Positions 1-7,084 of a stretch of DNA of 64,000 bases are shown piece after piece. Within the stretch, counting starts at the first letter, position 1. Every line of letters starts with the position of its first letter. Origin of the DNA: Chitinophagaceae bacterium (GTDB lineage Bacteria; Bacteroidota; Bacteroidia; Chitinophagales; Chitinophagaceae); assembly GCA_025934485.1 (NCBI GenBank), contig JAICXX010000012.1, forward strand, positions 1-64,000, given 5' to 3'. The notes under the pieces are model-generated. The model made no database searches. It saw nothing but the letters and a program-made list of their open reading frames with translations, and was not told the DNA's origin. Made by a program: the position numbers and the translations under genes.

Positions 1-137
1 AAAAAGTTCAAGCAAAAGGAATGATCGAAACCAAAAGAGGAAATATCATATGCCTTTGTACTTTGTGACATTTCTACTAAATAACAGAATAGAAATCATT
101 AGTCTTACTACCTTTTCGCAAATAAAAACATTTGAAG

Positions 138-153
138 TATGACATACGTCATA
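138..153. promoter_or_regulatory. Crp/Fnr-like palindromic operator
   Basis: Perfect inverted repeat TATGAC-ATAC-GTCATA. The TGAC/GTCA half-sites and short spacer resemble Crp/Fnr-family operators. Its centre (145.5) lies about 41 bp upstream of the start site expected from the -7 element at 175-182, the class II activator position. Operator identity is inferred from geometry; the cognate regulator is not in view. Confidence 0.5.
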
Positions 154-174
154 TACTACTACCCCGGCGGTTAG

Positions 175-182
175 TAACTTTG
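175..182 (+). promoter_or_regulatory. Bacteroidota -7 promoter element
   Basis: TAACTTTG matches the Bacteroidota TAnnTTTG -7 consensus, 21 bp before the ATG at 204. No TTG-type -33 element sits at the usual spacing, which fits an activator-dependent promoter using the palindrome at 138-153. Confidence 0.5.
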
Positions 183-203
183 TGCATCAGAAACTCTTCG
201 ATT

Positions 204-566
204 ATGAAAACAACAACGTTAGATACGCACCATTGGTCTAAAAGGCCTTTTTACCATAATAAATTCGGCGTATTCGCACATCTAAAAGGATGGATAAAAG
301 TACAAGAGCCTGGCTGGGAACACAATCGTTTAGGGATTTCCGGCGCAGGAATATTTATACAGGTGACTTTTGCCGGCGCCATGATGGGCGTCCTTTCACT
401 AGCAGGAGCTTCTCCATTTGTCTATACTGCTGGTGCATTATTCGCTTTTATGGCCAATAGCTTTGCATTTGCACAGCTTCCAATGCGCTGGGTGCTGGGC
501 GTAATGATGGCGGGTATTGTATTGGACATTTTGCTCATACTTATTTATGGAATCCCGCTACTATAA
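204..566 (+). CDS. small three-helix membrane protein, unknown function
   Basis: 120 residues from the ATG at 204. The frame is open upstream to a TTG at 132, but the -7 element at 175-182 lies inside that extension, so ATG 204 is preferred. About 45 soluble N-terminal residues rich in His, Trp and Lys are followed by three predicted membrane helices (about 48-70, 73-92 and 96-118). I do not recognise a family. It is divided from the neighbouring Rrf2 regulator by a convergent 89-bp gap and stands alone behind a palindromic operator, so it is probably induced by a Crp/Fnr-type signal such as oxygen limitation or nitric oxide. That role is inference from the promoter only. Confidence 0.7.
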   Translation: MKTTTLDTHHWSKRPFYHNKFGVFAHLKGWIKVQEPGWEHNRLGISGAGIFIQVTFAGAMMGVLSLAGASPFVYTAGALFAFMANSFAFAQLPMRWVLGVMMAGIVLDILLILIYGIPLL

Positions 567-655
567 TAATTTAGAAGATGGTAAGTTCTAGAATAACCTA
601 CAGCTCCAGGGACCCTGGTCATTTGCGGATCAATTATTGTTCCACATCCACATCC

Positions 656-1087
656 CTACCGTTTTAAATGTTTAATACCCAAGGCCAACTCCTTATTAAA
701 CTCTCCGACCGAAGCAGATTGCAACATGTCGTGCATTTCATTCCGAATAGCTTTAAACTGATCATGCAGCGGACAAGGCTTCTTTTCGGAACAACTTTCC
801 AATCCCAATGCACATCCGGTGAAAAGCAAGTCTCCATCAACAGCATTTACAATATCTGCCAACGTGTGCCTTCTTGAATTTTCTCCGAGAAAAAATCCAC
901 CATGCGGGCCTTTTGCCGATTCAACCAGGCCCTTTCGAGCAAGGTCCTGAAGAATTTTTGCTATAAAATGTTCAGGAGAGGCAATGCCTTGAGAGATCTC
1001 TTTAATCCCGACTTTACCTCCATGCTCTGTTTTTTGCGCAATAAAAATCAGGGCCCGAATCGCATATTCACATGCTTTTGAAAACAT
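656..1087 (-). CDS. Rrf2-family transcriptional regulator, probable Fe-S sensor
   Basis: 143 residues starting at MFSKACEYAIRAL, with AAGGA just upstream of the ATG at 1087; a longer frame to 1153 would run through its own promoter. Residues 1-65 form the winged helix-turn-helix typical of Rrf2 proteins (IscR, NsrR, RirA). Three cysteines, C92, C99 and C105, are spaced C-x6-C-x5-C, close to the Fe-S ligands of IscR and NsrR (C-x5-C-x5-C), so a cluster sensing iron, oxidative or nitrosative stress is likely. A palindrome at 1127-1150 overlaps its own promoter and suggests autoregulation. IscR versus NsrR type cannot be settled here; no Isc or Suf genes are nearby. Confidence 0.85.
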   Translation of the reverse strand: MFSKACEYAIRALIFIAQKTEHGGKVGIKEISQGIASPEHFIAKILQDLARKGLVESAKGPHGGFFLGENSRRHTLADIVNAVDGDLLFTGCALGLESCSEKKPCPLHDQFKAIRNEMHDMLQSASVGEFNKELALGIKHLKR

Positions 1088-1103
1088 ACATTCCTTTAAA
1101 AAA

Positions 1104-1111
1104 TAAATATA
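1104..1111 (-). promoter_or_regulatory. -7 promoter element of the Rrf2 gene
   Basis: Minus-strand TATATTTA matches TAnnTTTG at seven of eight positions and lies 16 bp upstream of the ATG at 1087. Confidence 0.4.
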
Positions 1112-1126
1112 CGAATGCTTTTTGAA

Positions 1127-1150
1127 ATAAAAGAGATTTGTATCTTTTAT
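1127..1150. promoter_or_regulatory. 24-bp palindrome, probable Rrf2 operator
   Basis: Perfect 8-bp arms ATAAAAGA and TCTTTTAT around an 8-nt spacer. Relative to the -7 element at 1104-1111 it covers the place where the -33 element would be, so binding should block transcription. The AAGA...TCTT ends recall known NsrR/Rrf2 operators. Autorepression by the adjacent regulator is inferred. Confidence 0.5.
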
Positions 1151-1174
1151 CAAAAATTGAACAAGCCGGATACT

Positions 1175-1363
1175 TCAAGCGATACAATAAGGGCATTGTG
1201 TTACATGCGCTACGGCCACTGCAATCAATTGCTTTGTTTTTTCAGGAAGCGCACCGGAACAGAGAGAATTGACACCGAACCCAAAGGCCTCTTCAAATTT
1301 GCGTACGACGCCATATACCAGATGGGAAAAGGCACTTTGCCAATGTTCACAAAGCAATGACAT
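1175..1363 (-). pseudogene. truncated AhpD/carboxymuconolactone decarboxylase fragment
   Basis: 62 residues resembling the N-terminal half of AhpD-core proteins, including the LPEKTKQLIAVAVAH segment and the redox motif CPYC. A TGA comes two residues after the second cysteine. The family's proton-relay His (CxxCxxxH) and the following helices are missing, and none of the three frames downstream restores them before the Rrf2 promoter. Family members are usually about 100-110 residues or more. It therefore looks like a deletion remnant. A functional mini-protein is possible but unlikely without the His. Confidence 0.6.
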
Positions 1364-1395
1364 TAATCTTTTTCTCTTTTTCGATAGCTTAAGAT

Positions 1396-1770
1396 TTATG
1401 TAATCCTATCGGTCGATTCCGATGGCTTTGGTTGAAGCCATTCCTTGAGAACAAGCGCTTCATTATGTTCTTCGTCTTTTGCTCCATATACTAAAGTGAC
1501 AACTCCCCTCATAAGTTGCTCCTTCAATATTGCGACCTGGTCCTTATTTTCTTTGACTTCCTGGCGATATTTTTGTTTGAACGTTGCCCATTTGGCAGGA
1601 TCATGGCTAAACCACTTCCGAAGGGCTGTGCTTGGAGCTATTTCCTTTAACCAGAGATCGATGGCGGCCTTCTCTTTTGTCAGTCCACGCGGCCATAGCC
1701 TGTCTACAAGGATGCGCGTGCCGTCCTCTTTTTCCGGCTTTTCATATACTCTTTTGATTTTTAGTCTCAT
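1396..1770 (-). CDS. DUF488 family protein (YeaO type)
   Basis: 124 residues, full length for DUF488/YeaO proteins. Typical features are an early [20 protein letters not shown] segment, the WPRGL motif, a WF-SHDP region and a late [14 protein letters not shown] block. The biochemical role is not established; family members often lie near stress or redox genes. The start is well supported by a consensus AGGAGG (1776-1781) five bases before the ATG, which is unusual in Bacteroidota, where Shine-Dalgarno sites are rare. It stands between the AraC gene and the AhpD fragment on the same strand. Confidence 0.88.
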   Translation of the reverse strand: MRLKIKRVYEKPEKEDGTRILVDRLWPRGLTKEKAAIDLWLKEIAPSTALRKWFSHDPAKWATFKQKYRQEVKENKDQVAILKEQLMRGVVTLVYGAKDEEHNEALVLKEWLQPKPSESTDRIT

Positions 1771-1775
1771 AAAAA

Positions 1776-1781
1776 CCTCCT
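1776..1781 (-). promoter_or_regulatory. consensus Shine-Dalgarno site of the DUF488 gene
   Basis: Minus-strand AGGAGG with a 5-nt gap to the ATG at 1770. Such a site is atypical for this phylum and fits the idea that this segment was acquired. Confidence 0.5.
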
Positions 1782-2041
1782 GATTTAACTCTTAAACCCC
1801 TCTTTTATGTTGTCTCAGAAGTTTTTGTTGGGAAAGTGCCGCGATGTCTTCTAATCTCAAAAGTACGATTAATCTTAATAAAAGACTAATTTATCTTTAT
1901 TTATTGGGCGATAGGTTTATATTCGTCTATCAAAGCAAATTATGCTTACTACTAGAAATTTGGCTGAGCCTGATGGGGCGGAAATTCTCTTCTCTAACGG
2001 TTATACTCATGGAAAAGATACAAAGGGAAGTCATAACAAGG

Positions 2042-2926
2042 CTAAGACCTTTCCTGCGCAAAACCTACCGATTTCCGGTAGATCTGTGGAGATACGTCGA
2101 CCTGTTTCTTAAAAAACCGACTGAAATAATATTCGTCCTCAAAGCCCAGGGAATGGGCGATCTCCTTAACCGATCTATCGGTTAGATAAAGTTGCCGCTT
2201 CGCTTCTATGACGATGCGTTCATTTATGAGGCTGGTGATCGTTTTGTTAAATTGCTTCTTAACCATCTTGCCCAGGGACTTTGGTGTCACATGCAAGAGT
2301 TCAGCATAATCGGCCGCAGTATGCTTAGCTTGAAAATGCAGTTCTATAAGTTCCTTCAGGTCTTGCAATACGCGCGGTTGATGAGTATGTCCAGCCACCG
2401 CAATATTATTTTGCTGGCTTTTCGCCCTGGAGGCCGTGATCAGAAAGATCTTCAGATAGGCGACCAAAGAATCGTGTTGTGCCAGATCGTTGGCCTGCAT
2501 TTCCGCCTTGATCCGGGAGATCAACCCATCCAGAACCGCAGCCATAGACTCATCCACCGTGATAAACGGCGGCTCATAGATATTGTTGAACAAGACTCCG
2601 TTGCAAGCGACCTCTTTATGATGTTGATGGATACAAAAGAAATCAGGATGAAAATTGATAGCCACACCGGTCATTTGATACTCCGGGAAAAAAATAAATG
2701 GCTGATACGGTGTAAAAGCGAATAGCGTTCCCGCCGAAAAAGGATAATCGGAGAAGTCAGCTCTCGCTGATCCCGCTCCTTGCTTTATCCAAATCAGGGA
2801 ATAGTAATTCAGGTGCTGCAAAACATCAAAAGGATTTTCGCCATCGATGGCAAAAACCCTTAGATGCAAATTGTGCGTTCCCGGATGGACAATCGTGATC
2901 GATTTCTCCGCTGCTTCTTTCATCAT
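2042..2926 (-). CDS. AraC-family transcriptional regulator
   Basis: 294 residues. The N-terminal part (about 10-180) looks like a cupin-type sensing domain. The C-terminal 100 residues carry two helix-turn-helix units, with the AraC signature around YLTDRSVKEIAHSLGFEDEY followed by YFSRFFKKQ and PQIYRK. It probably controls a nearby operon or its own gene; the ligand cannot be read from sequence. A perfect -7 element (2936-2943) lies 10 bp upstream of the first of two adjacent ATG codons (2926 and 2923), so the mRNA leader is very short or absent. Confidence 0.9.
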   Translation of the reverse strand: MMKEAAEKSITIVHPGTHNLHLRVFAIDGENPFDVLQHLNYYSLIWIKQGAGSARADFSDYPFSAGTLFAFTPYQPFIFFPEYQMTGVAINFHPDFFCIHQHHKEVACNGVLFNNIYEPPFITVDESMAAVLDGLISRIKAEMQANDLAQHDSLVAYLKIFLITASRAKSQQNNIAVAGHTHQPRVLQDLKELIELHFQAKHTAADYAELLHVTPKSLGKMVKKQFNKTITSLINERIVIEAKRQLYLTDRSVKEIAHSLGFEDEYYFSRFFKKQVDVSPQIYRKSVGFAQERS

Positions 2927-2935
2927 TTAATTCGT

Positions 2936-2943
2936 CAAAGATA
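2936..2943 (-). promoter_or_regulatory. -7 promoter element of the AraC-family gene
   Basis: Minus-strand TATCTTTG, an exact TAnnTTTG match, placed so that transcription would begin a few bases before the ATG at 2926. No convincing -33 element. Confidence 0.5.
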
Positions 2944-2957
2944 CTGGTAAACGGCGG

Positions 2958-2977
2958 AACAGCCGGCCCCGGCTGTT
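2958..2977 (-). terminator. hairpin terminator after the AhpD-like gene
   Basis: Perfect 9-bp arms AACAGCCGG and CCGGCTGTT with a 2-nt centre, starting about 14 bp after the stop of the 2991-3527 gene and just upstream of the AraC promoter. The stem is GC-rich, but the T-run is short (TTCC). Confidence 0.55.
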
Positions 2978-2990
2978 TGAGCAATCACGG

Positions 2991-3527
2991 CTATAAGACA
3001 GGTGCCGCGGGGAAGTCAACCGGAATGTCCGTAATATTGTGAATATAGTTCATCACAACCTTATCCGCAATGGCCACCACAACATCGATAAGACCTCCCT
3101 TGGTGTAGCCCGCCGCAAAGAACCTGTCGAGCACCACATCGTCGATACGTCCCCTTTTTTCGGCAACCGCCCTGACGAAATTTACAAGCGCGTCCAGTCT
3201 GGGATCGAAGGTCGCCGATCCCTGCCTGATCTCAATCGTTTGTGCTTCCGTGAGCCCGTTGATCTTTCCGAGCACGGTATGCGCCGCCAGACAGTACCGG
3301 CAATTGTTTACCTGGCTTACCACCAGGTTGATCACTTCCTTTTCCTTTTTCGAAAGAGACGTCTTCGCATTCTGCAAGGCAAGATAGTTTCCCAGCGCAT
3401 GGTCGCTGTAGGCCATCGTTGCATATAAATTGGGAACCATACCCAATACCCCTTTCAGCTGGTCGAAAATTGCCTGGTTGCCGGCGGAAACTTCGTCCCG
3501 GGTTGGGACATTGAATTGTCTTTTCAT
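2991..3527 (-). CDS. carboxymuconolactone decarboxylase / AhpD-like peroxidase-related protein
   Basis: 178 residues, typical of the longer peroxidase-related AhpD-like proteins. The active-site pattern C76-R-Y-C79-x3-H83 (CxxCxxxH) is intact, flanked by the helical segment SKKEKEVINLVVSQVNNC. By family knowledge it would reduce peroxides or act as a thiol-dependent oxidoreductase in the cytoplasm; the partner reductant is unknown. A palindrome (3546-3560) sits 19 bp upstream of the ATG. It is a separate gene from the truncated AhpD fragment at 1175-1363 and belongs to a different subgroup. Confidence 0.87.
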   Translation of the reverse strand: MKRQFNVPTRDEVSAGNQAIFDQLKGVLGMVPNLYATMAYSDHALGNYLALQNAKTSLSKKEKEVINLVVSQVNNCRYCLAAHTVLGKINGLTEAQTIEIRQGSATFDPRLDALVNFVRAVAEKRGRIDDVVLDRFFAAGYTKGGLIDVVVAIADKVVMNYIHNITDIPVDFPAAPVL

Positions 3528-3545
3528 TTTTTACGTTGATTTTTT

Positions 3546-3560
3546 TTGTCGATTTGACAA
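3546..3560. promoter_or_regulatory. palindrome upstream of the AhpD-like gene
   Basis: TTGTC-GATTT-GACAA, a perfect 5-bp inverted repeat with a 5-nt spacer, 19-33 bp before the ATG at 3527. It is a plausible repressor site; the adjacent AraC regulator or another factor could bind. Only the symmetry is seen. Confidence 0.3.
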
Positions 3561-3736
3561 CACAAATCTCCGCCAACCGGCAAACGAAAAGAATGGAGAA
3601 TAGGCACTTTATCATGGACAATTTGCCCCTGGACGGCCTGGTTGTTCCGACTTGTGCAAAGGGTCCGGCTTTCCTCCCGGGCGCAGCCGTCGGCGGCTGG
3701 CAACTGATCGGGGGAGCAAATCCCGTGAGCGCCTTA

Positions 3737-4141
3737 TTATCCTTTAATAAAGCATTTCCCGACCAGCACCGAACAGGCTTTCAACTGTAACAGGAATTCG
3801 GGCTGGTCCATCGGCCGGGTGATAACACTATCCATGTGCTTCGGCAGCGACAGCGGTTTCGAATGCGAAGCGGAAAGGGCAATGAAAATAGGTTTTTGCC
3901 CCGCCTTGGGGCGCGCAAAGTCGAGGATCCCATCGATGCCTGGAATCAGCGCTTCCATCATGATCACATCATATCGCCGCGCGCCGGCCATCGACAGGAC
4001 TTCACTGTCCGACGCTGCCTCTTCCGGCGTATAGCCCAACTCGGTGAGCTGTTGTTTCATCGCCACCCGGCGGTCGGTATCGACGTCGGCAATAAGGATC
4101 TCGAGGGGATAGATGGAGGCAAAGGAATCTGTAGCTTTCAT
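3737..4141 (-). CDS. degenerate response-regulator receiver domain
   Basis: 134 residues, one stand-alone receiver (CheY-like) domain with no output domain. The beta1 acidic pocket is present (LIADVDTDRR, D19 and D21). At the phospho-acceptor position the segment reads VIMMEALIPGIDG, so the usual Asp is Glu63. The switch Ser is retained (IALSAS), but the conserved Lys is Arg109 (ITRPM). Glu can mimic the phosphorylated state, so this is probably a constitutively active or phosphorylation-independent pseudo-receiver. No histidine kinase is adjacent. Decay after loss of selection is the alternative, though the reading frame is intact. Confidence 0.8.
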   Translation of the reverse strand: MKATDSFASIYPLEILIADVDTDRRVAMKQQLTELGYTPEEAASDSEVLSMAGARRYDVIMMEALIPGIDGILDFARPKAGQKPIFIALSASHSKPLSLPKHMDSVITRPMDQPEFLLQLKACSVLVGKCFIKG

Positions 4142-4281
4142 AGAAAGGGTTTAGGGGTTGCTGCCAAAATAACCCGCATTCGGCCTGGTTTATGCATATT
4201 CCTACCCCCGATGTCGACCAATTAAAGAAAAGGGCCTTTTTGGCTACAAGGTTTCTACTATCGGTTTATTAAGCGTCATAG

Positions 4282-4461
4282 ACCTACGATGCCGGCGGCG
4301 GCGCCTCGAACAAGGCTACCTTAGCCCCCGGCGCTACGCATGACTTCGATTGCCCCAACGGCAGCCATCTGTCGATGTACGACGATCAGCAGACCTATAT
4401 GAAGGGGCTGATAAAATTCATCAAAGCGGTCGATGCGGGTAAGAAAAGTGTAACGCTATAG
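4282..4461 (+). pseudogene. 3' remnant of an alpha/beta hydrolase (proline iminopeptidase-like)
   Basis: An open frame of 59 codons with no start, preceded by in-frame stops at 4270-4272 and 4279-4281, ends at TAG 4459-4461. The translation contains CPNGSHLSMYDDQQTYM followed by GLIKFIKAVD. This matches the C-terminus of proline-iminopeptidase-like alpha/beta hydrolases, where the His of GSH is the catalytic base. The rest of the enzyme, including the nucleophile elbow, is absent. I read it as the scar of a deletion or rearrangement. Confidence 0.6.
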
Positions 4462-4578
4462 CGGGCGGATCAGCCACCAAAACATAATGGCGGCCACCAT
4501 GCCGGCAATGAAGCAAAGCAGGAGTGTCAGGAACGAGCCGGACTTGGGGGCGTTGGGGTTTTGCTCAAAACGAATCAT
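4456..4578 (-). CDS. 40-residue single-pass membrane microprotein
   Basis: An ATG at 4576-4578 opens 40 codons to TAG. About 15 polar residues (MIRFEQNPNAPKSG) precede one hydrophobic helix (about 16-37, SFLTLLLCFIAGMVAAIMFW) ending in Trp-Trp and Arg-Pro-Leu. A TAnnTTTG element (TATATTTG, 4583-4590) lies a few bases upstream. The last six bases overlap the stop region of the hydrolase remnant on the other strand. I know no homologue; the hydrophobic profile and promoter suggest it is real. Confidence 0.45.
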   Translation of the reverse strand: MIRFEQNPNAPKSGSFLTLLLCFIAGMVAAIMFWWLIRPL

Positions 4579-4582
4579 CCGT

Positions 4583-4590
4583 CTGCAAAT
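4583..4590 (-). promoter_or_regulatory. -7 element upstream of the microprotein
   Basis: Minus-strand TATATTTG exactly matches TAnnTTTG and ends 4 bp before the ATG at 4578. If used, the transcript would be leaderless or nearly so. Confidence 0.35.
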
Positions 4591-4771
4591 ATAAGCCAAA
4601 TGCGGCCTTTATCACTCCTCAAAATTCACCCAATCTATCCCGGGAGGACAAGGATCTTTTAGGGCTTTTACTATGGACAACCCCGTGATACGTTGACCGT
4701 TGGCCCTATTTCCGGTAGCGCTTCCGGAACGCCCGGGCGGGCATCCCGGCGCAAGGCGGTTTGCGCGCATC

Positions 4772-5347
4772 CTACGCAGGCTCGACAAGGATATCGAACC
4801 GGTCGAGAAGCCCCACAACGGCCGGTAGCGCGAACCTCGCCTTTTTGACCCGGTTGATGGTCGGATCGATGGAATAGTTGAAAGCCTTCCGGAGATCGGC
4901 TTTCTCCAGGATCGTATTGTCGAACCTGGCATCACGGAGATCGCAGCCGTCAAAGACCGCACCCGTGAGGTCACAGCCGGTAAAATCCGCTTCCCGCAGG
5001 GTTCCCCCGCGAAATACCATCTTCTTCAGTTTCATCTGGTAAAAAGACACGTGGTTCAACGTACATCCTTCGAAGGAGAACTGGCGGCCGAAGGTATCAC
5101 AGTCCTCAAAATGAAGTCCCAACATCTTACAATCCTTGAATTGCACATCCCTGAAGACCGTAGCCTTCAGGTTCGCCATGCTCAGGTTGCAGCCGGAAAA
5201 AACACATTCCACGAACAGGATGCCCCCCAGGTCGGCGCCTGAAAGTTCGCAATGCCGGAACACACAGTTCTCGTATTCGCCCTTTGGCAGTGGCGCTCCG
5301 CGAAAATCCTGCCGGTCGAAGGCGGCGTCGGTATATAACTGCTCCAT
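4772..5347 (-). CDS. pentapeptide-repeat protein, Qnr-like
   Basis: 191 residues made almost wholly of pentapeptide repeats of the A(D/N)LxX and F-centred type, for example ELSGADLGG, NLSMANLKA, TLREADFTG, DLTGAVFDG and DLRDARFDN. These build a right-handed quadrilateral beta-helix. The C-terminal NRVKKARFALPAVVGLLDRF is like the dimerisation tail of Qnr/MfpA-type proteins, which mimic DNA and protect gyrase. Chromosomal homologues often have unknown natural roles, so gyrase protection is only a possibility. The preceding 190 bp (4579-4771) holds no other convincing gene. Confidence 0.85.
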   Translation of the reverse strand: MEQLYTDAAFDRQDFRGAPLPKGEYENCVFRHCELSGADLGGILFVECVFSGCNLSMANLKATVFRDVQFKDCKMLGLHFEDCDTFGRQFSFEGCTLNHVSFYQMKLKKMVFRGGTLREADFTGCDLTGAVFDGCDLRDARFDNTILEKADLRKAFNYSIDPTINRVKKARFALPAVVGLLDRFDILVEPA

Positions 5348-5365
5348 AGCCTAAAGGTAGGAAGC

Positions 5366-7084
5366 TTACCGGTTCATTTTCCTATACAGCATGTTCAACG
5401 ACTGGATATTGGTCGGCGAAGGATCGATCGCACATGCCTGCTTAAAATAAAAAACGGCTTCACTGGTATCGCCGAGCTCGAAATTCAGTCTGCCGGCGTA
5501 TAAAGCATACCGTGTATAAAGTGGCCGGTCCAGCGACAAAGCTTCCACAGCCTTTAGCGCCGTGCGCTTATCCCCTACCCGCATGCTCAGCGTATACAGT
5601 TCGTTCAACGCCTGGCTCCAGTCGATCCGGCCTACGGCGAGGCCACCGGCCAGTTGCTCCGGCACCGTGTTCCCACGTTTGAAACCCGAAGGTATCGGCT
5701 CGTTGAACGGCCATCGGCTTTTGAGCATCAGGATCGTATAGGCGCCGTCGAGTGAATCCACGGCCGTCACCGGCATCTTTACCAGCAAGCTGTCGAACCC
5801 CAATGAATCCGGAGCGTGCGGCGAAGAAAAAAGATGCGCCGCCATCATCGACCGGTAGAACGCGTCGGATAGTAACGCATATCCATAAAGGTTAGGGTGT
5901 ACATGTTCCAGCAAGGTCTCGTGCCCCACCACCCCATGCGGGGAGGCGGCTTCAAAACGTTCCAGCGCATCCACGAGATGCACGTTGGAATACTCTCCCG
6001 CCAACACCCGGATGACGCTGTCGATCGCCGATGGCGCCCGGAATCGCAGCAGATCGGCGTCCCTGGCCGCCACATAGTCCCGTTTGGCCGTGGCATAATC
6101 CCCGGCCCGCCAGGCGCTGTCCCCCGCGGCAAAAGCCCTGTCGGCGCCGCGCGCGGCAAAGGATGCATCTGCACCACCCGCGGCACCGGACGCATCGCCC
6201 CCCGACCCGATAAAGGGTCGCTGGTCCCGCAAGTTGCTGACGACCGTACTCAGGAACACCGGCACGCCCAGAGTCTGGGTGATCCGGCACAGCTCATCCA
6301 TGTTCTCCCGGAACTGAAGGATGCCTGCGGCATACGCCGGCGAGCCCAATACGATACGTTGATCGGCCGCCATGCGTTGCATCAGATTCTCCCGCTGATC
6401 AGGGGCCGCCGACGACCCGCGCACCCGGGACCGCAACCCCGACCATAGCCGGCCGAGCCATTGCACCAGCCGCAGCCGCCGCAGGTTCACCATCGTCCAG
6501 ACCAGCCACCGGCTGTTCGCGATATGGCTGGTAGAGCCCACTCCCAGCGCGCCATAGTATTCGTTATGACCGGTATAGACCAAAAGCGCATCCGGCTGAT
6601 AGGACATGACCTGGCTGCCAAAATCAAGCACCGTATAGGAATTGACCGCGGTTAGCGACACATTGATAATCTCGAAGTGAAGTCCGGGATATTCATGCAT
6701 CAACCGGAATTCCAGCCACCGGTGAAAAGACCCGTTATGGAAATAAGGATAACCCGCCGTCGTCGACTCGCCGAGCACAAAGATGCGAAAGGTACCCGCA
6801 GGCTTATCAACCAAAAAAGGCTCGATGCCGCCCCTGGTCTCATTGACGGTGTCCGTGAAATAGCGCTCGGCGGCATATTTGTTCATCACCCAGTACCGCG
6901 GGTCATCCGGATAGCGGATAAACAAGCGGGTATCGTGACCATAGCCCACCCACCGCAACACGAGCTCGATGATGACCAGCAGACACAACGGCAGCACCAT
7001 CGCGATCACGCGGAATGCCCAGAGCCGGCGCCGCGAACGTGGCCGCAAACCCGCCCCCGCCGTCGAACGCGACCTACTCCGCAT
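5366..7084 (-). CDS. membrane-anchored SGNH/GDSL-type hydrolase with C-terminal TPR
   Basis: 572 residues. An Arg-rich N-terminus leads into one membrane helix (about 23-46), so the bulk is periplasmic or extracytoplasmic. Block I has the nucleophile motif VLGESTTAG (Ser107), an Asn occurs in TGHNEYYG (Asn174), and a late LEHVHPN supplies an Asp/His-like block near 395. An Ala/Gly-rich low-complexity stretch lies at about 295-330, and the last 60 residues resemble TPR helices. SGNH enzymes of this kind deacylate glycans. Its ATG overlaps the end of the GH127 gene by 11 bp, so the two are translationally coupled and probably work on the same glycan. Confidence 0.78.
   Translation of the reverse strand: MRSRSRSTAGAGLRPRSRRRLWAFRVIAMVLPLCLLVIIELVLRWVGYGHDTRLFIRYPDDPRYWVMNKYAAERYFTDTVNETRGGIEPFLVDKPAGTFRIFVLGESTTAGYPYFHNGSFHRWLEFRLMHEYPGLHFEIINVSLTAVNSYTVLDFGSQVMSYQPDALLVYTGHNEYYGALGVGSTSHIANSRWLVWTMVNLRRLRLVQWLGRLWSGLRSRVRGSSAAPDQRENLMQRMAADQRIVLGSPAYAAGILQFRENMDELCRITQTLGVPVFLSTVVSNLRDQRPFIGSGGDASGAAGGADASFAARGADRAFAAGDSAWRAGDYATAKRDYVAARDADLLRFRAPSAIDSVIRVLAGEYSNVHLVDALERFEAASPHGVVGHETLLEHVHPNLYGYALLSDAFYRSMMAAHLFSSPHAPDSLGFDSLLVKMPVTAVDSLDGAYTILMLKSRWPFNEPIPSGFKRGNTVPEQLAGGLAVGRIDWSQALNELYTLSMRVGDKRTALKAVEALSLDRPLYTRYALYAGRLNFELGDTSEAVFYFKQACAIDPSPTNIQSLNMLYRKMNR

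Noticed and set aside
606-618. CCAGGG-A-CCCTGG as a bidirectional terminator between 566 and 656
   Set aside because: The one-base centre would leave only a short effective stem, and no T-run is present on either strand.
4612-4974. 120-codon minus-strand frame overlapping the pentapeptide gene
   Set aside because: Shares its 5' part with the pentapeptide-repeat gene in another frame. The non-overlapping tail is not recognisable, so I could not support it as a gene or remnant.
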